This document shows positions 10,208 through 18,865 of a stretch of 64,000 nucleotides of DNA, piece after piece. Each line of letters opens with the position of its first letter. Positions within the stretch are counted from its first letter, which is position 1. Made by a program: the position numbers and the translations under genes. The stretch comes from DATHKG01 sp035489435. Lineage in GTDB: Bacteria > Bacteroidota > Bacteroidia > Chitinophagales > Chitinophagaceae. The notes under the pieces are model-generated. The model saw only the letters and a list, made by a program, of their open reading frames with translations. It ran no database searches and was not told the origin of the DNA. The stretch lies in assembly GCA_035489435.1 (NCBI GenBank), contig DATHKG010000094.1. One strand, given 5' to 3'.

Positions 10208-10687
10208 TTATTTCAATTTTTTAAAAATTTCGACCATCATGTCTCTGTCTATACTTTCCATGTCAACCAACTTCAATGATTTTACCATTTTCGCTGTGGT
10301 TGTTTTATAATGCTGAAAGTGTGGCGTTTTTAAGTGCGCCTGATAAGGAATTTTACTGGAATATATCTCTACAATCTTTATCTGGGCCGGGTTGTTTTGC
10401 TCGTACATAGGGAAAATGGCTATTATACCCGGCTCGAGTCTAATTGAAGCTGCCGCTTCTTCTTTCAAGATGGATTTATATTCTTCCACAAATTGTGGTA
10501 TGATTTCAATTTCAGCAATTCGCACCATCATATCCGGCTCAACTGCTTGCAACACGGGTTTTTGCTGACTGGTATTTGGTGTTTGACTGCCCACAGTATT
10601 TACCTGTGTGTGCATTGAAGTTGCAGTTAGTATGAGGGCAAATGGTATTGCCTGTAACCAGGACTTTTTTGTTCTTTTAATTAGCAT
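10208..10687 (-). CDS. Antibiotic biosynthesis monooxygenase (ABM)-domain protein, exported
   Basis: This is a 159-residue protein. The N-terminus has a positively charged start and a short hydrophobic stretch (AIPFALILTATSM), suggesting export, then a Q/T-rich linker to about residue 48. The rest fits the ABM ferredoxin-like fold: MVRIAEIEIIPQFVEEYKS, then EPGIIAIFPMYEQNNP, and HLKTPHFQHYKTTTAKMV, the usual H-x-x-T/S-x-H-F helix. ABM proteins include quinol monooxygenases such as YgiN, but many members have no known reaction. It follows the cupin gene by three bases, so the two are co-transcribed and probably share a pathway. Confidence 0.8.
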   Translation of the reverse strand: MLIKRTKKSWLQAIPFALILTATSMHTQVNTVGSQTPNTSQQKPVLQAVEPDMMVRIAEIEIIPQFVEEYKSILKEEAAASIRLEPGIIAIFPMYEQNNPAQIKIVEIYSSKIPYQAHLKTPHFQHYKTTTAKMVKSLKLVDMESIDRDMMVEIFKKLK

Positions 10688-10690
10688 GGA

Positions 10691-11104
10691 TCAAGTTACA
10701 TTAACGGTTGCATATTCATCATCCGAAACAGGCTTCAACCAAACTACGTTTACCTCATCTTTGAAATTTGTTATAGCGATATGCGCAAGTTTACTCACGG
10801 ATGAAGCACCATGCCAATGTTCCATGTTCTCCGGAATATTTATGACATCGCCTTTTTGTATTGGCTGTGCAGGTTTGCCTTTTTCCTGGTAAAAGCCAGC
10901 CCCCTCAAAAACGATGAGGACCTGGCCTTTTGGATGTGTGTGCCAGTTGGTTCTCGCACCCGGTTCAAAAGTTACGTGGCCAATCACAAAATCGCTGTTT
11001 TTGTCTCTTGCCAGCAGTACCTTAAGATAAGCGTCTCCTGTAAAATATTCATTTGTCAGTTTTTCGCCCTGTTGAAAAATGGGTGAATTGTTTTCCAGTT
11101 TCAT
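10691..11104 (-). CDS. Small single-domain cupin protein
   Basis: A 137-residue cytoplasmic protein with a complete cupin barrel. Motif 1 is GARTNWHTHPKGQVLIVFEG (the H-x-H and later E/Q are the metal-ligand positions) and motif 2 is GDVINIPENMEHWHGAS (the His being the third ligand). Its start FQQGEKLTNEYFTGDAYLK resembles cupins linked to carboxymuconolactone decarboxylase-like proteins in Bacteroidota. The reaction is not known. It is the first gene of a two-gene operon with the ABM protein, three bases apart. Confidence 0.85.
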   Translation of the reverse strand: MKLENNSPIFQQGEKLTNEYFTGDAYLKVLLARDKNSDFVIGHVTFEPGARTNWHTHPKGQVLIVFEGAGFYQEKGKPAQPIQKGDVINIPENMEHWHGASSVSKLAHIAITNFKDEVNVVWLKPVSDDEYATVNVT

Positions 11105-11405
11105 TTTCTGATGTTTTTTTTACAATTAAAATGACCTCACAAAATTGTTAAAACTACATACATAAAGATCCAGGTTAAAATTTATTATTTAGTATAGGAA
11201 TTATTGTTGGGTGGTATGTGAATTGATTATCTAACATTCCAGATATGTTGACAAACAATGCATCATTAACGCGGTGCTGTCAGGTTAAATGATTATATTG
11301 AATTGAATAATCCATCACGCTTCAAGCCGACTATGCAAGAGTGAAGTAATGGCACTCCGTTATGTTTGTTGAAAGAAGCACCCTGTGTCATTAAATACAT
11401 TCGCT
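11105..11405. other. Divergent intergenic region between cupin and desaturase genes
   Basis: About 300 bases, AT-rich, with no gene-like frame. A Bacteroidota-type -7 hexamer TATGTTTG is at 11361-11368 on the plus strand, but no matching TTG is seen 19-21 bases upstream. If used, transcription would begin near 11373 and favour the ATG at 11406 over the GTG at 11385 as start of the desaturase. Confidence 0.35.
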
Positions 11406-12533
11406 ATGCCTAAATCAATAATATCCCGGAAACGTGCGGTTAAATTTATTAACAGGGACCATAATTTGTTCTTTTCAACTGTTAAGAAGCGGGTGGATGA
11501 ATACTTTCTCAATAAAAAACTCTCAAAGCTTGGTGATAAAAAGCTTTTTCTAAAGACAATCATACTTCTGTTGTTTTATTTTTCTCCTTTTGTGGTGATG
11601 TTAATCTTTTCGCCTGGTTGGATTGTTAGTCTGTTACTTTGGACACTTACGGGTATAGCCATGGCCGGATTAGGTATGAGTGTTATGCATGATGCCAATC
11701 ATGGTGCGTATTCCTCCAATCCATTTGTAGCCTGGTGTATGTCTCATGTACTAAACCTGATGGGTGGCTCTACAGTCAACTGGAAATTGCAGCACAATAT
11801 TTTGCATCATACCTATACTAATATTACCGGCATGGACGATGATATCGCAGACAAACCAGCCTTGCGATTGTCGCCTCATTCGCTCCGTCGTCCTTCTCAT
11901 CGATACCAATGGTGGCATGCCTTTTTTTTATATGGATTAACTACTATATATTGGGCAACAGCCAAGGACTTTTTGCAATGGATAAGATACAGGCGCAACA
12001 AGGTAAATGCAGCACCGGAAAGAAGCTATAGGATATTGTTGCTCAGATTGATAATTGACAAGCTCTTCTATTTTTTTATATTCCTGGTGGTGCCGACTCT
12101 TTTTTTTGATATTCCCTTTATTAAAGTGATCACTGGCTTTTTATTAATGCATTTCGTTGCCGGGGTTGTGCTAACAGTTATTTTTCAACTTGCTCATTCT
12201 CTTGAAGGAACCAGTCATCCTATGCCGGATAAAGAAGGCATTATAGAGAATGATTGGGCAATTCACCAGATGCACACAACGATGAACTTCTCTCCTGATA
12301 ATAAATGGTTGTCCTGGTATGTAGGCGGACTTAACTTCCAGGTGGAACATCATTTGTTTCCACGCATCTCACACGTACATTACCCGGCAATTGCGCCCAT
12401 AGTTAAGGCGACGGCTAAGGAGTTTAATATCCCATATCTTCAAAATCATAGCTTTATCTCCGCGTTTAAAGCTCATGTACGTTTCCTCAAAAAGCTGGGT
12501 CGTCTACCCGACATTGATGAAGCAATTGGTTGA
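11406..12533 (+). CDS. Membrane fatty-acid (acyl-lipid) desaturase
   Basis: 375 residues from ATG 11406; an in-frame GTG at 11385 would add seven residues. The three histidine boxes that bind the di-iron centre are intact: HDANH at residues 95-99, HNILHH at 130-135 and QVEHH at 312-316. The Q in the third box is the mark of front-end (delta-5/6, linoleoyl-CoA-type) desaturases, but no fused cytochrome b5 domain is present. Hydrophobic segments lie at about 53-90 and 205-260. It introduces a double bond into membrane acyl chains, probably for membrane fluidity, as a single gene with its own promoter region. Confidence 0.9.
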   Translation: MPKSIISRKRAVKFINRDHNLFFSTVKKRVDEYFLNKKLSKLGDKKLFLKTIILLLFYFSPFVVMLIFSPGWIVSLLLWTLTGIAMAGLGMSVMHDANHGAYSSNPFVAWCMSHVLNLMGGSTVNWKLQHNILHHTYTNITGMDDDIADKPALRLSPHSLRRPSHRYQWWHAFFLYGLTTIYWATAKDFLQWIRYRRNKVNAAPERSYRILLLRLIIDKLFYFFIFLVVPTLFFDIPFIKVITGFLLMHFVAGVVLTVIFQLAHSLEGTSHPMPDKEGIIENDWAIHQMHTTMNFSPDNKWLSWYVGGLNFQVEHHLFPRISHVHYPAIAPIVKATAKEFNIPYLQNHSFISAFKAHVRFLKKLGRLPDIDEAIG

Positions 12534-12670
12534 ATTTGAAATAAATAGCGAATTCAATACGGCAGATTATTCTCCTGATCCTACATTTTCCCAATCGCGA
12601 AAGTCAATTTCCGCATTCCGATAACTCAAACTCAATTTTGAGACGTTCTTTGCCGGAAATTGAACAAGAA

Positions 12671-13786
12671 ATGTTAAAAAGAAGATTATTTAATTCTGCC
12701 CTGATTTTAAGTACTATAACTGCATTCACTGCCTGCGATAAAGATGATAGTCCAACTATCCCGGATTATACGGTACCAAATACTTATACTTTTGATAATG
12801 TAGAATACGCGGAAGCCACCGGCAGGGTGAGTATGTGGGCAGGGTTTACTGCCTATCTCGGGCGTTCGACAAGCCGCGAGCTGAGCCAGGATACTGTGAA
12901 TTATCTCTGGGCAAACACAAACAATGCTTTTACAACAGAAACCTCCAACAATCTCCCAATTTCTGTGAGCGCGATTAACGCCCTGGGGTATAACCTTTCT
13001 ACAAAGGTTGCTGATGCAGCGATAATTAAGCAGTATGCTGATTCAATGGTGAAAGTCAGTAAGTCGTATAAAGGGGTTGCGACTCCTGGTGTGCCGGGAA
13101 AAGTGGGCTCAAGGTTGATTAACTATTCTGGTGTTGAGTTTAATCAATTAGTAGCGAAAGGACTAATGGGAGCTTTACAATTGAACCAGGTCTATAGTTA
13201 TCTTGACAAATCAGTAACAGAAGATAACAACAATGTAACTGCTGGCCAGGGCACTGCGATGCAACACGACTGGGATCTTGCATTTGGATATGTGGGTATA
13301 CCTAAAGATTACGATACTGCGCGTGGTTATGCCAGTACGGAACCAAACAAACCGTTGGCAATAGGAGGTTATTTCCGGGAAAGAGGTCAATATATTAAAG
13401 CAGGGGGGATAGTTTTCGAAGCTTTTCGCAAAGGTCGTGCAGCTATCGTTGCCAAAGATTACGCCCGTCGCGATGAAGCAGTCGCAACGATCAAATCAAC
13501 ACTTGAGAAAACAATTGCTGCTGCTGCTTATGCATATCTGACACTACCACAAGGTAGCTCGGACCTCGCAACAAAATTTCATGCAATGTCAGAAGGCTAT
13601 GGTTTTGTACTGGCTCTTAAATATCGTCCGTCCAACAGCCCGCTTACCGCGGCAAACTACCAGGCACTCATCGATATTCTGAAAACAAATTTTTATGAAC
13701 TGTCTGCCGATGCTGCAAACACGAAGCTGAAACAGGGTCAAACTATTTTAACAACTGCCTACGGACAATTGCAGGCTAATCCTTAA
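12671..13786 (+). CDS. DUF4856 lipoprotein
   Basis: The ATG at 12671 gives 371 residues and a lipoprotein signal (MLKRRLFNSALILSTITAFTAC, mature Cys22). The frame is open further upstream only through a TTG at 12638. The body matches DUF4856: NTYTFDNVEYAEATGRVSMW at the start, then helical repeats including MQHDWDLAFGYVG and KALAIGGYFRERGQY-like text around residues 240-260. The fold resembles the helical imelysin group. DUF4856 genes are commonly next to imelysin, HTTM and TonB receptor genes, as here, suggesting a surface or periplasmic step in iron uptake, although no biochemical role is established. Confidence 0.82.
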   Translation: MLKRRLFNSALILSTITAFTACDKDDSPTIPDYTVPNTYTFDNVEYAEATGRVSMWAGFTAYLGRSTSRELSQDTVNYLWANTNNAFTTETSNNLPISVSAINALGYNLSTKVADAAIIKQYADSMVKVSKSYKGVATPGVPGKVGSRLINYSGVEFNQLVAKGLMGALQLNQVYSYLDKSVTEDNNNVTAGQGTAMQHDWDLAFGYVGIPKDYDTARGYASTEPNKPLAIGGYFRERGQYIKAGGIVFEAFRKGRAAIVAKDYARRDEAVATIKSTLEKTIAAAAYAYLTLPQGSSDLATKFHAMSEGYGFVLALKYRPSNSPLTAANYQALIDILKTNFYELSADAANTKLKQGQTILTTAYGQLQANP

Positions 13787-13836
13787 GCTGGATAAGAGAA
13801 TTAACAGCGGGATTTTTACTTTTGAAGACTTTTTCG

Positions 13837-13873
13837 AACAGGTGCCGGGTCTAAGGATTACGGCACCTGTTTC
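13837..13873 (+). terminator. Strong hairpin between DUF4856 and imelysin genes
   Basis: AACAGGTGCCG at 13837-13847 pairs perfectly with CGGCACCTGTT at 13861-13871, with a 13-base loop and only a short T-run (TTTC). It sits 50 bases after the DUF4856 stop and 40 before the imelysin start. It may be a terminator or attenuator that lowers expression of the three downstream genes. A TACTTTTG -7-like box lies just upstream at 13817-13824, so a leader hairpin of a second promoter is the alternative. Confidence 0.65.
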
Positions 13874-13912
13874 AATATATAAAAATGTAATTATTTATTC
13901 AGATCTATAGTT

Positions 13913-14992
13913 ATGAACAAATTTAAAGTAATCACCGCAATTGCCTTTTCCGCGATCCTGGTCTATGCGTGTAGTAAAAGTGACAGCGGTTCTGGCGATA
14001 AAACTGATTCAGGTGACGCTTTCAAGAAACAGATGCTGATTAATTACGCAGATACGCTAATACTTCCCGCATACGTGGATCTGCAATCCAAAATTGCACT
14101 GTTTGAAGAAACTGCAAATGCTTTCCTGAATGCACCTTCTGTAATTACCCGGGAAACATTAAAAACACCGTATAAGAATGCCTATATTTCATTTCAAGGT
14201 ATTTCTGCTTTGTATTTTGGACCTGCTGCCGCTCTTCAACTCAACAACACGATTAACACATTTCCTTCTGCTTCGGCAAAAATCGAAGCTGCTATTCAAA
14301 CCGGTAGCTATGATTTTACACAAGTGATTGCTGCGGACAGTATCCAGGGATTTCCCGCGCTTGATTATCTCTTATTTTCGCCTGATGCTGTTCAGCAATT
14401 CAATGGCGCAAATGCTGAAAAGAGAAAAAAATATGTGAAAGATATTGTCACCAGGATGAAAACACTGATATCAGCAACCATCGCTCAATGGAATGGTGGC
14501 TTTCGTGAAAGTTTTGTAAGCTCTATGCAAACAAATGTCGGGAGTTCAATCGGGAGCCTGGTAAATCAGTTTGCTTTCGAAATGGATGCATTGAAGGGTC
14601 CAAGAATTGGCTGGCCTTTTGGCAAACAGTCCAATGGAATTGTATTTGCCGATAAATGTGAAGGATATTTTTCAGGAATCTCCAGGGACCTGGCTATTGC
14701 CAATCTCACCAGCCTGAAAAAATATTTCTCAGGTGGTCAGGGTACAGGCATTGCCGATTACCTGGTTCTATTAAACAAAAGCCAGCTTAATAATGATGTG
14801 ATAACCCAATTCGATATCGCTATTGGAGCATTACAGGTTATCCCGGATCCCATGTCTGCTGCTTTTACCGGGAATGCTCCGGCAATAGAAAATGCGTATC
14901 GCGAAGTGCAAAAACTGCTTACACTCATCAAAACCGATGTGGCATCTGCTACAGCGGTACAGATAACTTATATGGATAATGACGGTGACTAA
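13913..14992 (+). CDS. Imelysin-family lipoprotein (IrpA/EfeO-like helical protein)
   Basis: 359 residues with a lipoprotein signal (MNKFKVITAIAFSAILVYAC) and an S/D/G-rich linker. The helical body has the imelysin pattern: ADTLILPAYVDLQSKI, then the region of the family's G-x-H-x-x-E signature, here GFPALDYLLF at residues 146-155, then FAFEMDALKGPRIGWPFGKQ. In this copy the signature His and Glu are replaced by Pro148 and Asp151, so metal binding at that site may be altered. Imelysin proteins are iron-regulated surface or periplasmic proteins, some of which help iron import. The stop overlaps the start of the HTTM gene by 14 bases, showing translational coupling. Confidence 0.87.
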   Translation: MNKFKVITAIAFSAILVYACSKSDSGSGDKTDSGDAFKKQMLINYADTLILPAYVDLQSKIALFEETANAFLNAPSVITRETLKTPYKNAYISFQGISALYFGPAAALQLNNTINTFPSASAKIEAAIQTGSYDFTQVIAADSIQGFPALDYLLFSPDAVQQFNGANAEKRKKYVKDIVTRMKTLISATIAQWNGGFRESFVSSMQTNVGSSIGSLVNQFAFEMDALKGPRIGWPFGKQSNGIVFADKCEGYFSGISRDLAIANLTSLKKYFSGGQGTGIADYLVLLNKSQLNNDVITQFDIAIGALQVIPDPMSAAFTGNAPAIENAYREVQKLLTLIKTDVASATAVQITYMDNDGD

Positions 14993-16322
14993 TCATCCTG
15001 GCTGGCAGCGACCGGTATCCATTGCCCCGCTGGTCAACTTCAGGATCGTGTTCGGTCTTCTTATGTTTTTCAGCCTTTTGCGTTTTTGGTGGAGGGGATG
15101 GATTGATGCTGTTTATATAAAACCACCCTTTCATTTTACATATTACGGTTTCGAATGGGTTCAACCCTTTGGCCCGCTCGGTATGTACCTGGTAACGGCG
15201 ATAGTTGTAATTAGCAGTTTGCTGATTACAATCGGATTATTCTACCGCATAGCTGCGATTTTATTCTTCCTGGGTTTTACTTATCTCGAGCTGATAGATG
15301 TAACAACCTATCTTAATCACTATTATTTTGTGAGCCTCATTGCTTTCATAATGATTTGGTTGCCTGCCAACCGGAACTATTCGGTTGATGCTCTGTTAAA
15401 ACCAGGTATTAATCTTCATTTTGTTCCCGCCTGGACAATTAACCTGTTGAAATTTCAAATTGCGATTGTTTATATTTTCGCCGGACTTGCAAAAATTAAT
15501 ACCGACTGGCTTCTAAACGCAGAACCAATGAAAACCTGGCTACCTGCCAGAAGTCATCTGCCACTGATAGGAAAATTTATGTACAAGGAATGGGTTGCCT
15601 ACCTCTTTTCCTGGTTTGGTGCCATTTATGATTGCTTCATCGTTTTCTTTTTGCTTAATAAAAATACAAGGCCTTATGCTTATATAGTAGTTGTTATTTT
15701 TCATATTGCGACTGCTGTTTTTTTTCCGGGTATCGGGATGTTTCCATATGTGATGATAGTATGCAGTCTCATCTTTTTTTCGGACCGGTTCCATGAACGG
15801 TTACTACATAAACTTCCATATTTTAAACCTCATACTGAAGCAAACCCCAAAAATGTATTCAGGGTAGCACACCACAATATTTATGCAGGTGCGATAATAT
15901 TATATATCTTTTTTCAACTGATCATTCCTTTACGGTTTCTTTTTTACCCCGATCATTTATTCTGGAGTGAAGAAGGATATCGCTTTTCATGGCGGGTAAT
16001 GTTAATGGAGAAAGCGGGAGTAGCATATTTTACAGTAAAGGATAGCAGCCATAACAGAACTACAACTATTCACAACGCTGCTTATCTTACACCGCTTCAG
16101 GAAAAAATGATGAGCACTCAACCGGATCTGATACTAAGATATGCGCATTATCTTCGTGAACAATTTGAAAAAAATGGTTGGAAAAAACCTGAAGTATATG
16201 CAGAGATCTATGTATCACTCAACGGAGAGCGCTCCCGTTTATTTATTGATTCAACAATAAACCTCGCAGTTCAACCCATCAGCCTTAAACACTACAATTG
16301 GATACTTCCTTATAAAAAATAA
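14979..16322 (+). CDS. HTTM / vitamin K-dependent gamma-carboxylase-like membrane protein
   Basis: 447 residues with about eight hydrophobic segments in the first 310 residues, then a soluble C-terminal part. The segment YIFAGLAKINTDW at about 165-177 aligns with the human gamma-glutamyl carboxylase stretch containing the catalytic lysine, and Lys172 occupies that position. The later run FH-(8)-GIGMFPYVM (His242 onward) also follows the carboxylase pattern. In animals this family carboxylates glutamate using reduced vitamin K; the bacterial members (HTTM) have no proven substrate, and the Leptospira homologue was reported to lack classical carboxylation. Bacteroidota make menaquinone, so the cofactor would be available. 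It is coupled to imelysin upstream and is two bases from the TonB receptor downstream. Confidence 0.88.
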   Translation: MTVTNHPGWQRPVSIAPLVNFRIVFGLLMFFSLLRFWWRGWIDAVYIKPPFHFTYYGFEWVQPFGPLGMYLVTAIVVISSLLITIGLFYRIAAILFFLGFTYLELIDVTTYLNHYYFVSLIAFIMIWLPANRNYSVDALLKPGINLHFVPAWTINLLKFQIAIVYIFAGLAKINTDWLLNAEPMKTWLPARSHLPLIGKFMYKEWVAYLFSWFGAIYDCFIVFFLLNKNTRPYAYIVVVIFHIATAVFFPGIGMFPYVMIVCSLIFFSDRFHERLLHKLPYFKPHTEANPKNVFRVAHHNIYAGAIILYIFFQLIIPLRFLFYPDHLFWSEEGYRFSWRVMLMEKAGVAYFTVKDSSHNRTTTIHNAAYLTPLQEKMMSTQPDLILRYAHYLREQFEKNGWKKPEVYAEIYVSLNGERSRLFIDSTINLAVQPISLKHYNWILPYKK

Positions 16323-16324
16323 TT

Positions 16325-18724
16325 ATGATGCGATTCGCGACAGCATTTTGTGCCTTTTTTTTACTGACCGGTATTTGCGTTTCAGCACAACAATTTGTTG
16401 CTGAAGGAGCTGTTCGTATAAGCAACGAACCCGCAGAAGGTGCAACAGTTAAACTTTTGCCGTTAAATGTGCAGCAAGTTACAAACGAAAATGGTTTCTT
16501 CCGGTTTTCAAAACTGGAGAAAGGAACTTACACTCTGGTAGTAAGTTTTTCCGGATTTATAACAAAGGAACTTATAATTGAAGTTCCTTTGAAAGAAAAG
16601 AAAATTGATTTGTTGCTGGAATCAGTGTTGTTAAATGAAGTTGTGGTAACAGGGGGCAAGCAACAAGCTGTTTCCGGCAAGTTAAATGATGTTGTGGGTA
16701 CAGCTATTTACGCAGGAAAAAAAACAGAGCTTATAAATCTACGCAATCTGAACGCAAACCTCGCGACAAATAATACCCGGCAAATTTATGCGCGCATTCC
16801 AGGATTAAATATTTGGGAATATGATCAGGGTGGATTGCAACTGGGCATTGGGGGTCGGGGATTGAGTCCAAACCGATCTTCTAATTTTAATGTGCGCCAG
16901 AACGGATATGATATCAGCGCTGATGCACTTGGTTATCCAGAAAGTTACTATTCACCTTCCACAGAGGCGCTTGATCATATAGAAATTATCCGGGGTGCTG
17001 CAAGTTTACAGTATGGTCCACAATTTGGCGGTCTTGTTAATTTTGTAATGAAAGAGGGACCAAAGGATAAACCTTTTGAACTGACTACCCGTCAAACGGC
17101 AGGTTCCTTCGGACTTTTTAACTCATTTAACAGCATTGGAGGGACAGTAGCTAAAAATAAGCTGAATTACTATGCCTTTTACCAATACAAAAGAGGGGAT
17201 AGCTGGAGGCCAAACAGTCATTTTGATCAGCATAATGCATATGCACATCTTTCTTACCAACTTACACCAAGACTGAAAATTACCGGTGAATATACATTGA
17301 TGAAGTATCTGGCACAACAACCAGGCGGACTCACCGATGAACAGTTTAAACTCGATCCCTCGGTGTCGGTAAGGTCAAGAAACTGGTTCAAAGTAGACTG
17401 GAACCTGGTTAGTTTAAACCTGGATTATAGTTTTTCAGAGAACAGCAAACTAAACTGGCGCAACTTCACATTGCAGGGAGGCCGGCAGGCTTTAGGAGTA
17501 CTTAGTTATATCAACCGTCCGGATATTGGTGGTAACAGGGATTTAATGAAAGACCGATATAATAATTTTGGATCAGAATTAAGGTTTATTAAAAGATACC
17601 AGTTAATCAAAGAACAATACAGTACATTCCTTATCGGTACGCGGTACTACAGGGGACTTACAGATCGTAAACAAGGCAATGCTGATGATGGAAGTGATGC
17701 TGATTTTGAATTTACCGGAACCGAGCCTGACAAATCGGATTACAGTTTTCCCGGAGATAATTTTGCTGCCTTTGCAGAAAATATCTTCCAGATAAACCGC
17801 CATTGGAGCATAACTCCAGGTTTACGTTTTGAGTACATCAATACAAAAGCAGATGGTTACTACTATAAACAAAATATCTTTATTCCTAACGAGAAGATTT
17901 TTGAAAGTAGAAGCGACCCCCGTTCTTTTATACTGCTCGGACTTGGAACATCCTGGAAATTAGACAATGGAGTCGAGTTTTATGCAAACGCGTCACAAAA
18001 TTATCGTTCGATAAATTTCAACGATATGCGCATCCTTAATACGAATGCACGCGTCGATCCCAACTTGCGCGATGAAACCGGGTATAACATTGATCTTGGT
18101 ATTCGCGGATCGTACAAGGGATGGTTATATGCTGATCTTAGTGCATTCTATCTTAAATACAATGACAGGATCGGATCGATCTTTACGAGGGACAGCAGTT
18201 TTATGACCTATCGCTTACGAACCAATGTGGCAGATAGCCGGAATATCGGAATTGAGGTATTGCTTGAAGGTGACATCCTTAAAGCACTGACTTTTGGAAA
18301 ATCAAAATATCGACTTAATATATACACGAATCTTTCAGTGATCGATGCCAGGTATATTAATACAAAAAATACCGCCTTTGCAGATAAACTGGTGGAAAAC
18401 GTGCCGCCTCTGTTGTTTCGCACGGGACTGAGTTTTGGGAACCCAAGATTTAATATTACTTATCAATTTTCTTACCAGGCAAAACAGTATTCGGATGCGA
18501 CTAATACTGAATTTACCCCTACAGCAGTGGACGGAGCTATTCCTGCATTCAATGTAATGGATCTTAGCCTTAGCTATAACTGGAGGAAGTTTACAATATT
18601 TACAGGCATCAACAATCTCTCCGATACAAAGTATTTTACTAGGCGGGCTGATGGATATCCCGGGCCTGGCATCTTACCGGCAGATAAACGTAATTATTAT
18701 GCAACTTTGCAGTTTAAGTTATAA
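16325..18724 (+). CDS. TonB-dependent receptor, FecA-like (probable ferric siderophore/citrate uptake)
   Basis: 799 residues with a signal peptide ending in V-S-A-Q. A carboxypeptidase-regulatory-like domain covers roughly residues 20-110, ending in the TonB-box-like LLNEVVVTGGKQQ. The plug follows (NTRQIYARIPGLNIWEYDQG, IEIIRGAASLQYGPQFGGLVNFV), then a beta-barrel ending in NYYATLQFKL. Plug sequence and length fit FecA-like receptors rather than SusC (no SusC-type YVIDG motif, no SusD partner). It is the last gene of the DUF4856-imelysin-HTTM set, which argues for import of an iron chelate or a related metal complex. The substrate is inferred from context. Confidence 0.9.
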   Translation: MMRFATAFCAFFLLTGICVSAQQFVAEGAVRISNEPAEGATVKLLPLNVQQVTNENGFFRFSKLEKGTYTLVVSFSGFITKELIIEVPLKEKKIDLLLESVLLNEVVVTGGKQQAVSGKLNDVVGTAIYAGKKTELINLRNLNANLATNNTRQIYARIPGLNIWEYDQGGLQLGIGGRGLSPNRSSNFNVRQNGYDISADALGYPESYYSPSTEALDHIEIIRGAASLQYGPQFGGLVNFVMKEGPKDKPFELTTRQTAGSFGLFNSFNSIGGTVAKNKLNYYAFYQYKRGDSWRPNSHFDQHNAYAHLSYQLTPRLKITGEYTLMKYLAQQPGGLTDEQFKLDPSVSVRSRNWFKVDWNLVSLNLDYSFSENSKLNWRNFTLQGGRQALGVLSYINRPDIGGNRDLMKDRYNNFGSELRFIKRYQLIKEQYSTFLIGTRYYRGLTDRKQGNADDGSDADFEFTGTEPDKSDYSFPGDNFAAFAENIFQINRHWSITPGLRFEYINTKADGYYYKQNIFIPNEKIFESRSDPRSFILLGLGTSWKLDNGVEFYANASQNYRSINFNDMRILNTNARVDPNLRDETGYNIDLGIRGSYKGWLYADLSAFYLKYNDRIGSIFTRDSSFMTYRLRTNVADSRNIGIEVLLEGDILKALTFGKSKYRLNIYTNLSVIDARYINTKNTAFADKLVENVPPLLFRTGLSFGNPRFNITYQFSYQAKQYSDATNTEFTPTAVDGAIPAFNVMDLSLSYNWRKFTIFTGINNLSDTKYFTRRADGYPGPGILPADKRNYYATLQFKL

Positions 18725-18865
18725 TTTACTAAATTCAGATCAGTATGAAAATGCACCGGCCTGACTGAGCGAACTGTCCGGATGGTTGTCTGCATTATAT
18801 ATACGCATTTCAAAAAGGTTGTATTAAATGCGTATTATGTGTGTTGATTAATAATTCGTAGTATT

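Noticed and set aside
10608..11086. Plus-strand frames opposite the cupin and ABM genes
   Set aside because: They are antisense to genes with clear domain motifs and have no family features of their own.
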